DNA of 64,000 nt from Campylobacteraceae bacterium (GCA_013373175.1 JABXII010000009.1:115633-179632), one strand, 5' to 3'; counted from the first letter of the stretch, positions 18,989-28,721 are shown. The notes: generated from the sequence alone by a model not told the origin. Made by a program: numbers and translations.

Positions 18989-19013
18989 CAAACATTTACT
19001 CAAGTGCTATAAT
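18984..19013 (+). promoter_or_regulatory. clpB sigma70 promoter overlapped by an HspR-type (HAIR) operator
   Basis: TTGACA (18985-18990) and TATAAT (19008-19013) are separated by exactly 17 bases. Over it lies CTTGACA-N7-ACTCAAG (18984-19004), two mismatches from the HspR inverted repeat CTTGAGT-N7-ACTCAAG. HspR is known to repress clpB and other chaperone genes in Campylobacter and Helicobacter. The element overlaps the stop codon of the kinase gene. Confidence 0.8.
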
Positions 19014-19046
19014 TTTATTAGCAGTTGATATAAAGGAGTGCTAAAA

Positions 19047-21623
19047 ATGAAAAAAATATTTGAAAAACTAACAAATCAGATGGCAGAAACTATTGATTCA
19101 TCAGTAGCTTTAGCTTTACATAATAAAAACCAAGAAGTAGAAGTTATTCACTTTTTATGGGCTTTATTGACTAATACTAATTCAGTTTTAAATCAATTAT
19201 TAAATAAAATGAATGTTGATAAAGCTAGTATTGAACTAGAAGCAAAATCTTATGCAGCAAGGTTAACAACAGTATCATCTTTGACAAAAGAGAATATAAA
19301 ACTTTCAAGAAATTTTGCTAATTCTTTAGAGAATGCACAAGGTCAAGCAACTAAACAAGGTGATAAGTTCATTGCTATAGATACTTGGCTTGTTGCAAAC
19401 TTCCAAACAAATGAAGTAAAAGAGGTTTTAGGCAAGTATATTGACCTAAGAGAAGCAGCAAAAGAGCTTGAAGCTATGAGAGCAGGAGCTACAGTAGATA
19501 GTGCAAGTTCTGATGAAAACTTTGATGCTTTAGAGAAATATGGAATAAATCTAAATAAAAAAGCAATCGATGGGGAGCTTGACCCAGTTATTGGAAGAGA
19601 TGAGCAAATCAATAGAATGATGCAAATTCTTATTAGAAAAACAAAAAACAACCCAATTTTATTAGGTGAACCAGGAACTGGTAAAACAGCTATTGCAGAA
19701 GGTCTAGCACAAAGAATTGTAAATAAAGATGTACCAACAAGTCTACAAAATAAAAAAGTAGTAACACTTGATATGAGTGCAATGATTGCAGGGGCAAAAT
19801 ATAGAGGTGAATTTGAAGATAGATTAAAATCAGTTATTGATGAGGTTAAAAAAGCTGGAAATATAATCTTATTTATTGATGAGATTCATACTATCATTGG
19901 AGCAGGGGCTAGTGAAGGAAGTATGGATGCAGCAAATATCTTAAAACCTAGCCTTGCAAGAGGTGAACTTCATACAATAGGTGCAACTACACTTAAAGAG
20001 TATAGAAAGTATTTTGAAAAAGATGCAGCTATGCAAAGAAGATTCCAACCTGTAAATGTAGATGAACCAAGTGTAAATGAAGCTTTACAAATACTAAGAG
20101 GAATAAAAGAGAAATTAGAAACTCACCATAATGTAACTATTAATGATAGTGCATTAGTTAGTGCAGCAAAATTATCAAATAGATACATTACAGATAGATT
20201 CTTACCTGATAAAGCTATTGACTTAATTGATGAAGCAGCAGCAGAACTTAAAATGCAAATTGAGAGTGAACCAATTGCTTTATCAAATATAAAAAGAAAA
20301 ATCCAAACTATTAATGTGGAAAAAGAAGCATTAAAAATGGAAAAATCTAAGAAAAATAGTGAAAGATTAGAAGAGATAGAAAAAGAACTTGCAAATTTAA
20401 ATGAAGAAAAACAGTCTTTAGAAACAAGATTTGAAAATGAAAAGCAAACATTTAATGCCGAAAGTACATTAAAAGCAAAAATTGATGAACTTAAAACAAA
20501 AGCTGCAAGAGCAAAAAGAGATTCAAACTTTGAAGAAGCAGCTTCAATTGAGTATGGAGAAATACCTCAATTAGAAGAAAAAATAAAAGAGAATCAAGAA
20601 AAATGGGCAAAGATGCAAGAAGCAGGAACTCTTTTAAGAAATTCAGTTGATGAAGAGGCTATTGCAAGTATTGTTTCAAGATGGACAGGAATTCCAGTTA
20701 ATAAAATGATGGATTCAGAAAAACAAAAAGTTTTAAAAGTTGAAGAAGTACTAAAAAAAGATGTAATAGGACAAGATGAAGCTTTAAAAGCAATTTCAAG
20801 AGCTATTAAAAGAAATAAAGCAGGATTAAGTGAAGAGAGTCGTCCTATTGGTTCATTTATGTTCCTTGGACCAACAGGAGTTGGTAAAACAGAAAGTGCA
20901 AAAACACTTGCAAGATTTTTATTTGATGATGAAAAATCACTTATTAGATTTGATATGAGTGAATATATGGAGAAACATGCAGTATCTAGACTTATTGGTG
21001 CAGCTCCTGGTTATGTTGGATATGAAGAAGGTGGTCAATTAACAGAGGCAGTTAGAAGAAAACCTTATAGTGTAATTTTATTTGATGAGATTGAAAAAGC
21101 TCATCCAGATGTATTTAATATTCTATTACAAGTATTAGATGATGGAAGATTAACAGACAACAAAGGTGTAACTGTTGACTTTAAAAATACAATTATAATA
21201 TTGACTTCAAATATAGGAAGTGCAAAGATAATTGAGATTGATGATAAAGAAAATAGAAGAAAAGAAGTATTAAATGATTTAAAATCTCACTTTAGACCAG
21301 AGTTTTTAAATAGACTTGATGATATAATCATTTTTGAACAATTAGGATTAGATGCAATTACAAACATTGTAGATATTATGTTTGATTCGATTAAGAAAAA
21401 AGTTGAACAAAAAGATATCAATATTTCATTAACTCCTAGTGCAAGAGAGTATATTGCAAAAATTGGATTTGACCCTGTATATGGAGCAAGACCATTAAGA
21501 AGAGCAATATATGAAATAGTTGAAGATAAGTTAGCAGATTTAATTTTAGAGGATGAAATTACCGAAGGTTCGGCTGTTGAGTTTGATTTTAAAGATGAAA
21601 AAGTTGTAGTAAATATAAAATAG
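19047..21623 (+). CDS. clpB: ATP-dependent disaggregase ClpB
   Basis: 858 residues from the ATG at 19047, chosen because AAGGAG at 19033-19038 is eight bases upstream; an in-frame GTG at 19038 overlaps that site. Order: N domain (1-145), AAA1 with Walker [14 protein letters not shown] near 205 and Walker B ILFIDEIH, the coiled-coil M domain (about 405-525, present in ClpB but not ClpA/C), and AAA2 with [15 protein letters not shown] and [14 protein letters not shown]. It rescues aggregated proteins with DnaK in the cytoplasm. It is a single-gene unit under probable heat-shock control. Confidence 0.97.
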   Translation: MKKIFEKLTNQMAETIDSSVALALHNKNQEVEVIHFLWALLTNTNSVLNQLLNKMNVDKASIELEAKSYAARLTTVSSLTKENIKLSRNFANSLENAQGQATKQGDKFIAIDTWLVANFQTNEVKEVLGKYIDLREAAKELEAMRAGATVDSASSDENFDALEKYGINLNKKAIDGELDPVIGRDEQINRMMQILIRKTKNNPILLGEPGTGKTAIAEGLAQRIVNKDVPTSLQNKKVVTLDMSAMIAGAKYRGEFEDRLKSVIDEVKKAGNIILFIDEIHTIIGAGASEGSMDAANILKPSLARGELHTIGATTLKEYRKYFEKDAAMQRRFQPVNVDEPSVNEALQILRGIKEKLETHHNVTINDSALVSAAKLSNRYITDRFLPDKAIDLIDEAAAELKMQIESEPIALSNIKRKIQTINVEKEALKMEKSKKNSERLEEIEKELANLNEEKQSLETRFENEKQTFNAESTLKAKIDELKTKAARAKRDSNFEEAASIEYGEIPQLEEKIKENQEKWAKMQEAGTLLRNSVDEEAIASIVSRWTGIPVNKMMDSEKQKVLKVEEVLKKDVIGQDEALKAISRAIKRNKAGLSEESRPIGSFMFLGPTGVGKTESAKTLARFLFDDEKSLIRFDMSEYMEKHAVSRLIGAAPGYVGYEEGGQLTEAVRRKPYSVILFDEIEKAHPDVFNILLQVLDDGRLTDNKGVTVDFKNTIIILTSNIGSAKIIEIDDKENRRKEVLNDLKSHFRPEFLNRLDDIIIFEQLGLDAITNIVDIMFDSIKKKVEQKDINISLTPSAREYIAKIGFDPVYGARPLRRAIYEIVEDKLADLILEDEITEGSAVEFDFKDEKVVVNIK

Positions 21624-21669
21624 ATATTTTGAAGCACTTAAACTAAACAAAATTTAAGTATAGTTTAAA

Positions 21670-21675
21670 TATAAT
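21670..21675 (+). promoter_or_regulatory. -10 element of the rpmH operon
   Basis: TATAAT lies 34 bases upstream of the rpmH start and is followed by a GC-containing stretch (ACGCG), as expected at the transcription start of a growth-regulated operon. No good -35 was seen. Confidence 0.55.
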
Positions 21676-21709
21676 ACGCGACTTAATTTGTGAATAGAGG
21701 ACATAGAAT

Positions 21710-21844
21710 ATGAAAAGAACATATCAACCACATAACACGCCAAGAAAAAGAACGCATGGTTTTAGAATCAGAATGAAAACTAAAAACGGTAGAAAAGTTA
21801 TCAAAGCTAGAAGAGCTAAAGGTAGAAAAAGATTAGCTGTTTAA
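21710..21844 (+). CDS. rpmH: 50S ribosomal protein L34
   Basis: A 44-residue basic protein: [20 protein letters not shown], then [11 protein letters not shown] and ending KRLAV. This is the full-length L34 sequence pattern. AGAGGA at 21696-21701 is the ribosome binding site. It is the first gene of the conserved rpmH-rnpA-yidD-yidC-jag-mnmE cluster. Its last 13 bases are shared with the start of rnpA in another frame. Confidence 0.97.
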   Translation: MKRTYQPHNTPRKRTHGFRIRMKTKNGRKVIKARRAKGRKRLAV

Positions 21845-22176
21845 GTAAATCGCACCGTCTTAATAATTCAAGAGATTTTAATCAACTTTACAAAAGCGGC
21901 AAAAAGTGGCATACGCACACTTTTGTCGCTTTTTTTTCGTCTGGTGAAAATTTTAACTTAGCATTTGTAGCTTCTAAAAAAGTTGGAAATGCAGTTAAAA
22001 GAAGTGAAGCGAAAAGAAAGCTTAGAGCCCTATGTTTAAAGTTTGAAGATAAACTAAAAACTGGTAAATACATTTTTGTAGCAAAAGAAAGACTTTTTGA
22101 AAAAGATTTCAAAACTTTAGAAAAAGATTTTATGTATGCTATGAAAAAACTTCAATTACTAAAAGCAGATGAATAA
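21832..22176 (+). CDS. rnpA: Ribonuclease P protein component, with apparent ATT start
   Basis: Frame +1 of this region reads [66 protein letters not shown] and ends [10 protein letters not shown]. This is RnpA, the protein that helps the RNase P RNA bind pre-tRNA. Between the upstream stop (TAG at 21823) and this homology there is no ATG, GTG or TTG. The best start is ATT at 21832, nine bases after AAAGG (21818-21822) inside rpmH, giving 114 residues. The usually conserved RNR motif reads R-S-E here. It overlaps rpmH by 13 bases and yidD by 8. Confidence 0.88.
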   Translation: MSCLSKSHRLNNSRDFNQLYKSGKKWHTHTFVAFFSSGENFNLAFVASKKVGNAVKRSEAKRKLRALCLKFEDKLKTGKYIFVAKERLFEKDFKTLEKDFMYAMKKLQLLKADE

Positions 22177-22519
22177 AATAATTAAGTATTTGATAAAGTT
22201 TTATCAAAAATATCTATCTGTAATATCTTTTGGGTCTTGTAGATATTACCCAACTTGTTCCAATTATGCCATTTGGCAATATGAAAACAATACTTTTTTT
22301 AAGGCAACTTATTTTACAATATCACGGATATTAAAATGTAATCAACTTTTTGCTGGTGGATTTGATTATCCAGTTGTAAAAATTGTTAGACATAACAATA
22401 TCAATTTTAAAAAAATTAAAATTAAATATTGGCTAGTTCCAATAGACAATAACAAATACCTCATAGTAAAAAATCGGGAGTGGAAAAACAATAATGGTGA
22501 ACAACAGTATGAACAATAA
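22169..22519 (+). CDS. yidD: Membrane protein insertion efficiency factor YidD
   Basis: 116 residues. The N terminus [18 protein letters not shown] is amphipathic and is followed by the family signature SCRYYPTCSNYA (about residues 23-34) and ILKCNQLFAGGFDYPV. YidD acts at the inner face of the membrane and assists YidC-dependent insertion. The C-terminal tail (from about residue 75) is longer than the compact family core. It overlaps rnpA by 8 bases and yidC by 26, so all three are translationally coupled. Confidence 0.93.
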   Translation: MNKIIKYLIKFYQKYLSVISFGSCRYYPTCSNYAIWQYENNTFFKATYFTISRILKCNQLFAGGFDYPVVKIVRHNNINFKKIKIKYWLVPIDNNKYLIVKNREWKNNNGEQQYEQ

Positions 22520-24116
22520 TAACGGTATGCAAAAAAGAATGCTTATAATGACACTTGTAGTGTTTGTATTTTTTATAGCTTATGAATTTTTAGTATTAAA
22601 GCCTCAACAAGAAGCAAAAACAAAACAACAACAAGTAGCAAAAGAGCAACAAAAAAATACTGCGCCAGATATAGCAGTTAATGCAGATGTTAATTCAATC
22701 TCTCAATCTCAAGATAATACAGATAACTCAATTTCAGCTTTATCAACTAAAGCAATTGGTTCTTCTAATATTTTAACAACAATCAAAACTAAAACTAATA
22801 TCATTGAAATTGATAGATTAGGTAGAGTTGCTCAAGTAACATTAGAAGATGTAAAGTATAAAGATGAAAATAGTGATCAAATTAAACTTTTTGAAGCTAA
22901 TCAATTAAGACCATTAGAAGTTAGATTTGCAAATGCAGATATTAATGATGAAGCATTTAAAGTAAATTATGAAACTACTGCAACAAATGTTGATGCAACA
23001 AGAACAGCTCAGAAATTTACTCTTATTCAAAAACTTTCAGGTCTTACTTTAACTAAAAACTTTACTGTTTATCCAAATGGTCATTATGATTTAAAAATCA
23101 CATCAAGTAAAAAAGATGAACAATATTTTGTAACAAATGGATTTAGACCAAATGTATTAGCTGATATGTATGCTGACCATGGTTTATATGTAAAACAAAA
23201 TGATGGAACAATGGATTTAACTAAAGATGAAGACTTAGAAAAAGTTAAAACTTATACTGGAATCAAATTTGTTTCAAGTTTTGATAGATATTATGCAACT
23301 GTAATTTATAACTTCAATAACTCTTTACAAGTTTCACTAATGCCTGATGCAAATAGCAATCCTCAAGGGTTTATCCATGTAAAAGATAGCATTAACTTTT
23401 CTGGATACATAGGACCTAAAAACTTTAATGACTTAAAAGCTTTACATCCTGAATTAACAGATGTTATTGAATATGGATGGTTTACATTTATTGCAAAACC
23501 AATGTTTAACTTACTTCAATTTATTCAATCATATGTTGGAAACTGGGGTTGGACAATTGTTATTTTAACAATTTTAATCAAACTTGTTTTATATCCTTTA
23601 TCATATAAAGGTATGGTTTCTATGAATAAGCTAAAAGAATTAGCTCCTAAGATGAAAGAAATCCAAACAAAATATAAAGATGATAAACAAAAACAATCTA
23701 TGCATATGATGGAACTTTATAAGAAACATGGTGCAAACCCAATGGGTGGTTGTTTACCATTAATTTTACAAATTCCTGTATTCTTTGCTATCTATAGAGT
23801 ACTTTTAAATGCAATTGAGTTAAAAGGTGCTCCTTGGATTTTATGGATTCACGATTTAGCAGAGATGGATCCATATTTTGTATTACCAATCTTAATGGGT
23901 GCTTCTATGTGGTTACAACAAAGAATTACTCCAAACACAATGCAAGATGAAATGCAAAGAAAGATTTTCCAAATGTTACCAATTATCTTTACATTCTTCT
24001 TCTTATGGTTCCCAGCAGGTTTAACTTTATATTGGTTCGTAAATAATGTATTTACAATTTGTCAGCAATATTATATTAATAAACTATTTGAGAAACAAAG
24101 AGCTGCTAAAAAATAG
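22494..24116 (+). CDS. yidC: Membrane protein insertase YidC
   Basis: 540 residues. The first membrane segment (about 15-33) is followed by a low-complexity linker rich in Gln/Lys, a large periplasmic domain (about 75-335), and the conserved insertase core. That core has WTIVILTILIKLVLYPLSYK, the cytoplasmic hairpin KELAPKMKEIQTKYKDD, and GGCLPLILQIPVFFAIYRVL. It inserts and folds inner-membrane proteins alone or with SecYEG. An alternative ATG at 22509 (MNNNNG) is possible, because GGGAG at 22476-22480 is rather far from 22494. Confidence 0.96.
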   Translation: MVNNSMNNNNGMQKRMLIMTLVVFVFFIAYEFLVLKPQQEAKTKQQQVAKEQQKNTAPDIAVNADVNSISQSQDNTDNSISALSTKAIGSSNILTTIKTKTNIIEIDRLGRVAQVTLEDVKYKDENSDQIKLFEANQLRPLEVRFANADINDEAFKVNYETTATNVDATRTAQKFTLIQKLSGLTLTKNFTVYPNGHYDLKITSSKKDEQYFVTNGFRPNVLADMYADHGLYVKQNDGTMDLTKDEDLEKVKTYTGIKFVSSFDRYYATVIYNFNNSLQVSLMPDANSNPQGFIHVKDSINFSGYIGPKNFNDLKALHPELTDVIEYGWFTFIAKPMFNLLQFIQSYVGNWGWTIVILTILIKLVLYPLSYKGMVSMNKLKELAPKMKEIQTKYKDDKQKQSMHMMELYKKHGANPMGGCLPLILQIPVFFAIYRVLLNAIELKGAPWILWIHDLAEMDPYFVLPILMGASMWLQQRITPNTMQDEMQRKIFQMLPIIFTFFFLWFPAGLTLYWFVNNVFTICQQYYINKLFEKQRAAKK

Positions 24117-24125
24117 GAGTCTATA

Positions 24126-25007
24126 ATGAAAAAATTTGAAGCCAAATGTTTAGAAGAAGCTTACGAGCTTGCAACATCAGAATTTAAATGTTCTATAACA
24201 GATTTAGATATTGAAATTATTCAACAGCCAAGTAAAGGATTTCTTGGCTTTGGTAAAAAAACTGCAATTATCACTGCAACTTCAAGAAAAAGAAAAAGAG
24301 ATAATAGAAGACAAAGAGAACAAAGTTTTAGAAAAAAAGATATCAAAATTGAAGATGTTTCTAAAAGAATAGAAGATTCAAATAGAAGTGAAAATGAACA
24401 AAAAGCTTCAAATAATAAAAAAGTAGAAAAGAAATTAAGAGATGTTCCAAATGTTGATTCAAAAGAAAAAATCTTTGATAATTTCTATAGTGAATCAGAA
24501 AAACAAAGTGAGATTTCAAAAATCATTGTAAAAAAAGAATCACAAGAGATTTTAGATGAAGTGAAAGATGGACTTAATTTACTTTTCGCTGATACTTGTT
24601 ATGGTATAGACAATATAAAAGTTGAATTTTATGATGAAAATACTCTTTATATAGAGTTTACAGGAGCTGATAGCGCTTTACTTATTGGTAAAGAAGGGTA
24701 TAGATACAAAGCTTTATCATATATTTTATTTAACTGGATTAATGAAAAATATGGACTTATGCTAAGACTTGAAGTAGCAGAATTCTTAAAAAATCAAGAA
24801 GCTGCAATTCATACTTACTTAGAGCCTGTAATTGAAACAATAAAAGAAAAAGGTTCTTATAAAACAAAACCTCTTGACGGTATTTTAGTACATATCGCAC
24901 TAAAAAAACTAAGAGAAGAATTCCCTGATAAATATGTGGCTGTGAAAACAAACATCAGAGGAGACAAATACGTACTTGTAAATGAGTACAGAAGCAAAGA
25001 GCAATAA
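24126..25007 (+). CDS. jag: Jag family RNA-binding protein (KhpB)
   Basis: 293 residues. The Jag-N domain (about 1-52) contains IIQQPSKGFLGFGKKTAII. A highly charged Arg/Lys/Glu linker (about 55-140) follows, then a KH-like domain with LLIGKEGYRYKALSYILF near 185-200 and an R3H-type C terminus (DKYVAVKTNI). The family binds RNA and is found next to yidC in many bacteria. GGAG lies before the ATG. The stop is two bases before the mnmE start. Confidence 0.9.
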   Translation: MKKFEAKCLEEAYELATSEFKCSITDLDIEIIQQPSKGFLGFGKKTAIITATSRKRKRDNRRQREQSFRKKDIKIEDVSKRIEDSNRSENEQKASNNKKVEKKLRDVPNVDSKEKIFDNFYSESEKQSEISKIIVKKESQEILDEVKDGLNLLFADTCYGIDNIKVEFYDENTLYIEFTGADSALLIGKEGYRYKALSYILFNWINEKYGLMLRLEVAEFLKNQEAAIHTYLEPVIETIKEKGSYKTKPLDGILVHIALKKLREEFPDKYVAVKTNIRGDKYVLVNEYRSKEQ

Positions 25008-25009
25008 AA

Positions 25010-26350
25010 TTGTTTGATGATAATACAATTGTAGCCATTGCAACTGCAAATGGTGTTGGCTCAATCTCTATCGTAAGAGTTAGTGGTAAAGACGCTTTAT
25101 CAATAGCTCTAAGACTTTCAAAGAAAAAAGAACTTAAACCAAGAGTTGCAACTCTTGGAACTATTTATAATACAAATGATGAAATCATAGATGAAGCACT
25201 TTTAATTTATTTTAAAAATCCACACTCTTTTACAGGTGAAGATATTGTAGAGTTTCAATGTCATGGTGGAATTGCAATTTCTAATATTATTATGGAAGAA
25301 GTTTTAAAATGTGGGGCAAGACTTGCAAATCCAGGTGAGTTTTCTAAAAGAGCTTTCTTAAATGGAAAGATTGACCTTACAAAAGCAGAAGCTATCGCTA
25401 AAATTATAGAAGCAAGAAGTGAAGATGCGGTTAAATTATTAGCAAAACAGCTAAAGGGTGAATTAACAGATTTTGTAAATGATATTAGAGAAGATTTACT
25501 TTTTATGCTTGCATATACAGAAGTAAATATTGATTATGCAGAAGAGGATTTACCAAGTGATATTTTTGAACAAATCCAAAATAAGCTTAATAAAATAGAA
25601 GAAAAACTATCAAATACCCTTGATGCAAGTAAAAGAAGAGAAGGTCTAATTGAAGGTTTTAAAGTTGCTATTGTTGGAAAACCAAATGTTGGAAAATCTT
25701 CACTTTTAAATAAACTTCTAAATTTTGATAGAGCTATTATTTCTGATATTGCAGGGACTACTAGGGATACTATAGAAGAGTCTGTTAAAATTGGAACTCA
25801 TATAATCAAAATAGTTGATACTGCTGGTATTAGAGAAGCTTCTGATGTAATTGAAAAAATTGGTATTGAGAAATCTATTGAAGCAGTAAATGAAGCAGAT
25901 ATTGTAATTGCTCTTTTTGATAATAGCAAAGCTTTAGATGAAGAAGATAGAAAAATTATTAATCTTTTAGAAGAAAACTCTCATAAAGAAATAATTACTG
26001 TTTTAAATAAATGTGATTTAGAAAACAAATTTGAAAAAAATAGTTTAGAAAACTATGTTAGTTTAAGTACTAAAGAGACTATTACTCCACTAGTTCAGAA
26101 AATAGAAGTTATTTTAGATTCTAATACACATAGTGATGATATGACTTTGGTTTCAAAAAGACAAGTGGATGAAGTAGAGAATACTTATTCTCATATTAAA
26201 CAAGCATTTCTACCTTTAGAAACTGGCGAATTAGAGTTTTTTGCCCACCATATAAATGAAGCCTTAGCTTCTATTTCAAATATTACTAGACCATATGAAC
26301 ATGACCAAATGTTAGATGTTATGTTTGGTTCTTTCTGTCTAGGAAAATAA
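25010..26350 (+). CDS. mnmE: tRNA uridine-5-carboxymethylaminomethyl modification GTPase MnmE
   Basis: 446 residues from a TTG start. The N-terminal formyl-THF-binding domain (1-118) has GVGSISIVRVSG. A helical domain carries an inserted G domain: GKPNVGKSSLLNKL near 220, the switch region TTRDT, DTAGI, and NKCD. The C terminus ends in FCLGK, whose Cys belongs to the FC(I/L)GK motif of the family. With MnmG it modifies the wobble uridine of several tRNAs. It ends the rpmH cluster, and a weak stem-loop (26349-26364) follows. Confidence 0.97.
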   Translation: MFDDNTIVAIATANGVGSISIVRVSGKDALSIALRLSKKKELKPRVATLGTIYNTNDEIIDEALLIYFKNPHSFTGEDIVEFQCHGGIAISNIIMEEVLKCGARLANPGEFSKRAFLNGKIDLTKAEAIAKIIEARSEDAVKLLAKQLKGELTDFVNDIREDLLFMLAYTEVNIDYAEEDLPSDIFEQIQNKLNKIEEKLSNTLDASKRREGLIEGFKVAIVGKPNVGKSSLLNKLLNFDRAIISDIAGTTRDTIEESVKIGTHIIKIVDTAGIREASDVIEKIGIEKSIEAVNEADIVIALFDNSKALDEEDRKIINLLEENSHKEIITVLNKCDLENKFEKNSLENYVSLSTKETITPLVQKIEVILDSNTHSDDMTLVSKRQVDEVENTYSHIKQAFLPLETGELEFFAHHINEALASISNITRPYEHDQMLDVMFGSFCLGK

Positions 26351-26387
26351 AGAAGTATTTCTTTTATATTTAATGGAAAAATTTTAA

Positions 26388-27626
26388 ATGAAAAGCAATT
26401 ACGATTTAGTAGTTATAGGCTCAGGTGCAGCAGGTATGATATCTGCAATTGTAGCAGCAAGAAATGGTAAAGATGTACTTCTTTGTGAACAACAAGAGAA
26501 ACTAGGACCTAAATTAAAAGCTACAGGTGGAGGAAGATGTAATCTTACTAATACCCTTTCAAATGAAGATTTTATGAATTCATTTGGAAAGAATGGTAAG
26601 TTTATGTTTGATGCACTAACAGATTTCAATCATCAAGACTTAATAAACTTCTTAGAACAAATTGGAGTAGAAACTCATATTCCTGATGGCTTTAAAGTAT
26701 TTCCTGTAACTCACAACTCTTCAACTATAATAAAAGCCTTAGAGCAAGAACTTATAAATGTAGGTGTTGAAGTTGCTTATTGCACAAAAGTAGATGATAT
26801 AGTTTTTGAAGATAACTGTGTTAAGAAAGTTTGTACTACAAAAGGTGAAGTTAATACAAGAAATGTAATTGTTGCAACAGGAGGTTTAGGTTACCCAAAA
26901 CTTGGAGCAAATGGTGATGGCTATACCTTTGCAAAAGCTTCTGGGCATAGAGTTACTTCTTTACATCCAGCTATGACTCCTTTACTTACAAAAGAGACTT
27001 GGGTTGCACAATGTCGTGCTGATACAATAGCAAAAGCCGAAGTTAGTGTAAATATAAAAAAACATAAAAACCTTAAAAAAACTGGGGATTTAATCTTTAC
27101 AAATAAAGGTGTACGTGGTCCTGTTGTTTTAGATTTTTCAAGGGAGGTTACACCTTTACTTGAAAAGTATGGAGAAGTTCCTATTTTAATAAATATGTTA
27201 AAAGGAAAAAATGAAGAAGAACTTTTCTCATATATAAAAAAAAGAACAGCATCTAATCCTGATTTTAATATATTACAAGTTTTAGAACCACTTTTACCAA
27301 GCTCTGTTATTAAAGAATTATGTAAATTAGTCCATGCTGATTATGAATTAAAATTCAAAGATTTAAAAGGTGAGATAAGACAAAACCTTGTAAAGATTTT
27401 AGTAAATACTCCTTTAACAATAACAAATCATTTAGGTTTTGAAAGAGCTATGATAACAAGAGGTGGAATAAGTTTAAAACAGATAAATCCAAGAACTATG
27501 CAAAGTAAACTTGTTCAAGGTTTATATTTTTGTGGGGAAGTTGTAGATTTAGATGGTCCATGTGGAGGTTACAACTTGCAATGGTCATTTGCAAGTGGAA
27601 ACCTAGCTGGAAAACTTTTAGATTAA
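26388..27626 (+). CDS. HI0933/BaiN-like NAD(P)/FAD-dependent flavoprotein
   Basis: 412 residues with an N-terminal FAD-binding Rossmann motif (VVIGSGAAGMISAIVAARNG), the family signature ATGGGRCNLTN near residue 45, VATGGLGYPKLGANGDGY in the middle, and a C-terminal FCGEVVDLDGPCGGYNLQWS. HI0933-family proteins are widespread flavoproteins; the physiological substrate is not settled. The stop overlaps the convergent SixA-like gene by four bases. Confidence 0.9.
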   Translation: MKSNYDLVVIGSGAAGMISAIVAARNGKDVLLCEQQEKLGPKLKATGGGRCNLTNTLSNEDFMNSFGKNGKFMFDALTDFNHQDLINFLEQIGVETHIPDGFKVFPVTHNSSTIIKALEQELINVGVEVAYCTKVDDIVFEDNCVKKVCTTKGEVNTRNVIVATGGLGYPKLGANGDGYTFAKASGHRVTSLHPAMTPLLTKETWVAQCRADTIAKAEVSVNIKKHKNLKKTGDLIFTNKGVRGPVVLDFSREVTPLLEKYGEVPILINMLKGKNEEELFSYIKKRTASNPDFNILQVLEPLLPSSVIKELCKLVHADYELKFKDLKGEIRQNLVKILVNTPLTITNHLGFERAMITRGGISLKQINPRTMQSKLVQGLYFCGEVVDLDGPCGGYNLQWSFASGNLAGKLLD

Positions 27627-28102
27627 TCTGGCTTTATATGATAGCAAAGCCTAGCATTTGAAATATCTATAGAAGTCCAAGAGTTACAATCAAACTCTAT
27701 TTTTAAACCTTCACCCATAAGTATTTTTTCTTTTAATCCAACAAGATTAACTCCAAGTGCAGTTAATGAGGGATTATGTCCAACTATCATTAACGTATCT
27801 ATATCATCAAAAGTATAAGTAATAGATTCAATTACTTCATTAACAAAAGCTTGAAAAAGTACTTCATTGTACATAATACTTTTTTCATAACCTAACTCTT
27901 TTGCAATTATCTGGGCTGTTTGCTTAGTTCTAACAGCAGGACTAGCAACTAATAAATCAGGTAAAACATTCTCTTTTTTTAATTTTTTTGAAACATTTTC
28001 TACGTCTTTCAATCCCTTAGGTGTTACTTGAATATCATAGTCATCTACATTTGGGTTAGTAGTATCTTTTTCTCCATGTCTCATTATATAAAGTGTTTTC
28101 AT
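27623..28102 (-). CDS. SixA-like histidine phosphatase 1
   Basis: 159 residues of the phosphoglycerate mutase/histidine phosphatase superfamily: LYIMRHGEKDTTN with the RHG motif at residues 8-10, LVASPAVRTKQTAQII, and the second catalytic His in LMIVGHNPSLTALGV. SixA removes phosphate from phosphohistidine on signalling or PTS proteins in E. coli; the target here is unknown. It is the downstream member of a tandem pair, about 88 bases from its paralogue. Confidence 0.85.
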   Translation of the reverse strand: MKTLYIMRHGEKDTTNPNVDDYDIQVTPKGLKDVENVSKKLKKENVLPDLLVASPAVRTKQTAQIIAKELGYEKSIMYNEVLFQAFVNEVIESITYTFDDIDTLMIVGHNPSLTALGVNLVGLKEKILMGEGLKIEFDCNSWTSIDISNARLCYHIKPD

Positions 28103-28190
28103 TTATTTACCTAGAAGTTAATTATAATTAAATAATTTTAAATACTTTTTACTTGAAAAGTAATAAAAACAGATAAAAAAAGTAAAAGTT

Positions 28191-28679
28191 TTAATACTTT
28201 TTCTTTGGATAATCAAAAGAGATGAGTTTTGCACTTTTTTTATTTACTTCTCTCCATGAGTCACAATCAAACTCAATTTCTAAAACTCCACAAGTTGGTA
28301 TATTATCATTGAAGTCTACAAAATAAAATCCAAGCATATTTAAAGTAGGATTGTGACCTATTAAAAATACTTTATCATGTTCATCATTTATATAGTTTAT
28401 AATTTCTAACGTTGTTCTTAGAGAAGCCTCATATAAATGCTCGTCAAAGAGTATTTTGCCTTTAAAGGCAATTTCTTTTTTGATTATTTTTGCAGTTTTC
28501 TTTGTTCTGTACGCTGGGCTTGAAATTATTAAGTCAGGGTTTGCATTCTTTTGTTTTAGAATTGTTGCCATAAAAGGAGCATTTTTTTCTCCTCTTTTAT
28601 TTAGAGGTCTGTCAAAGTCCTCTAGATTTGGGTTTGACCAATCAGATTTTGCATGTCTTATTAAGTAAAGCTTTTTCAT
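28191..28679 (-). CDS. SixA-like histidine phosphatase 2
   Basis: 162 residues, paralogous to the neighbour: LYLIRHAKSDWSNPNLEDFD (RHA instead of RHG), IISSPAYRTKKTAKII, and FLIGHNPTLNMLGF. The shared N-P-N-x-x-D-[FY]-D segment after the first motif and a C-terminal EFDCDSW in both proteins show a gene duplication. It is divergent from the 5'-nucleotidase gene. Confidence 0.87.
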   Translation of the reverse strand: MKKLYLIRHAKSDWSNPNLEDFDRPLNKRGEKNAPFMATILKQKNANPDLIISSPAYRTKKTAKIIKKEIAFKGKILFDEHLYEASLRTTLEIINYINDEHDKVFLIGHNPTLNMLGFYFVDFNDNIPTCGVLEIEFDCDSWREVNKKSAKLISFDYPKKKY

Positions 28680-28715
28680 CTTTTCTCCTAAGAGCTTATA
28701 TTATATCTTTTTTTG

Positions 28716-28721
28716 TATAAT
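28716..28721 (+). promoter_or_regulatory. -10 element of the 5'-nucleotidase gene
   Basis: TATAAT lies 28 bases upstream of the preferred TTG start at 28749. It sits inside the reading frame that would begin at the earlier TTG (28713), which argues against that earlier start. Confidence 0.5.

Noticed and set aside
19038..19046. GTG start for clpB three codons upstream
   Set aside because: The GTG overlaps the ribosome binding site AAGGAG, while the ATG at 19047 has correct spacing and matches the usual N terminus.
26349..26364. Stem-loop after mnmE as a terminator
   Set aside because: Only six A/T-rich pairs; kept as a remark in the mnmE entry rather than a feature.
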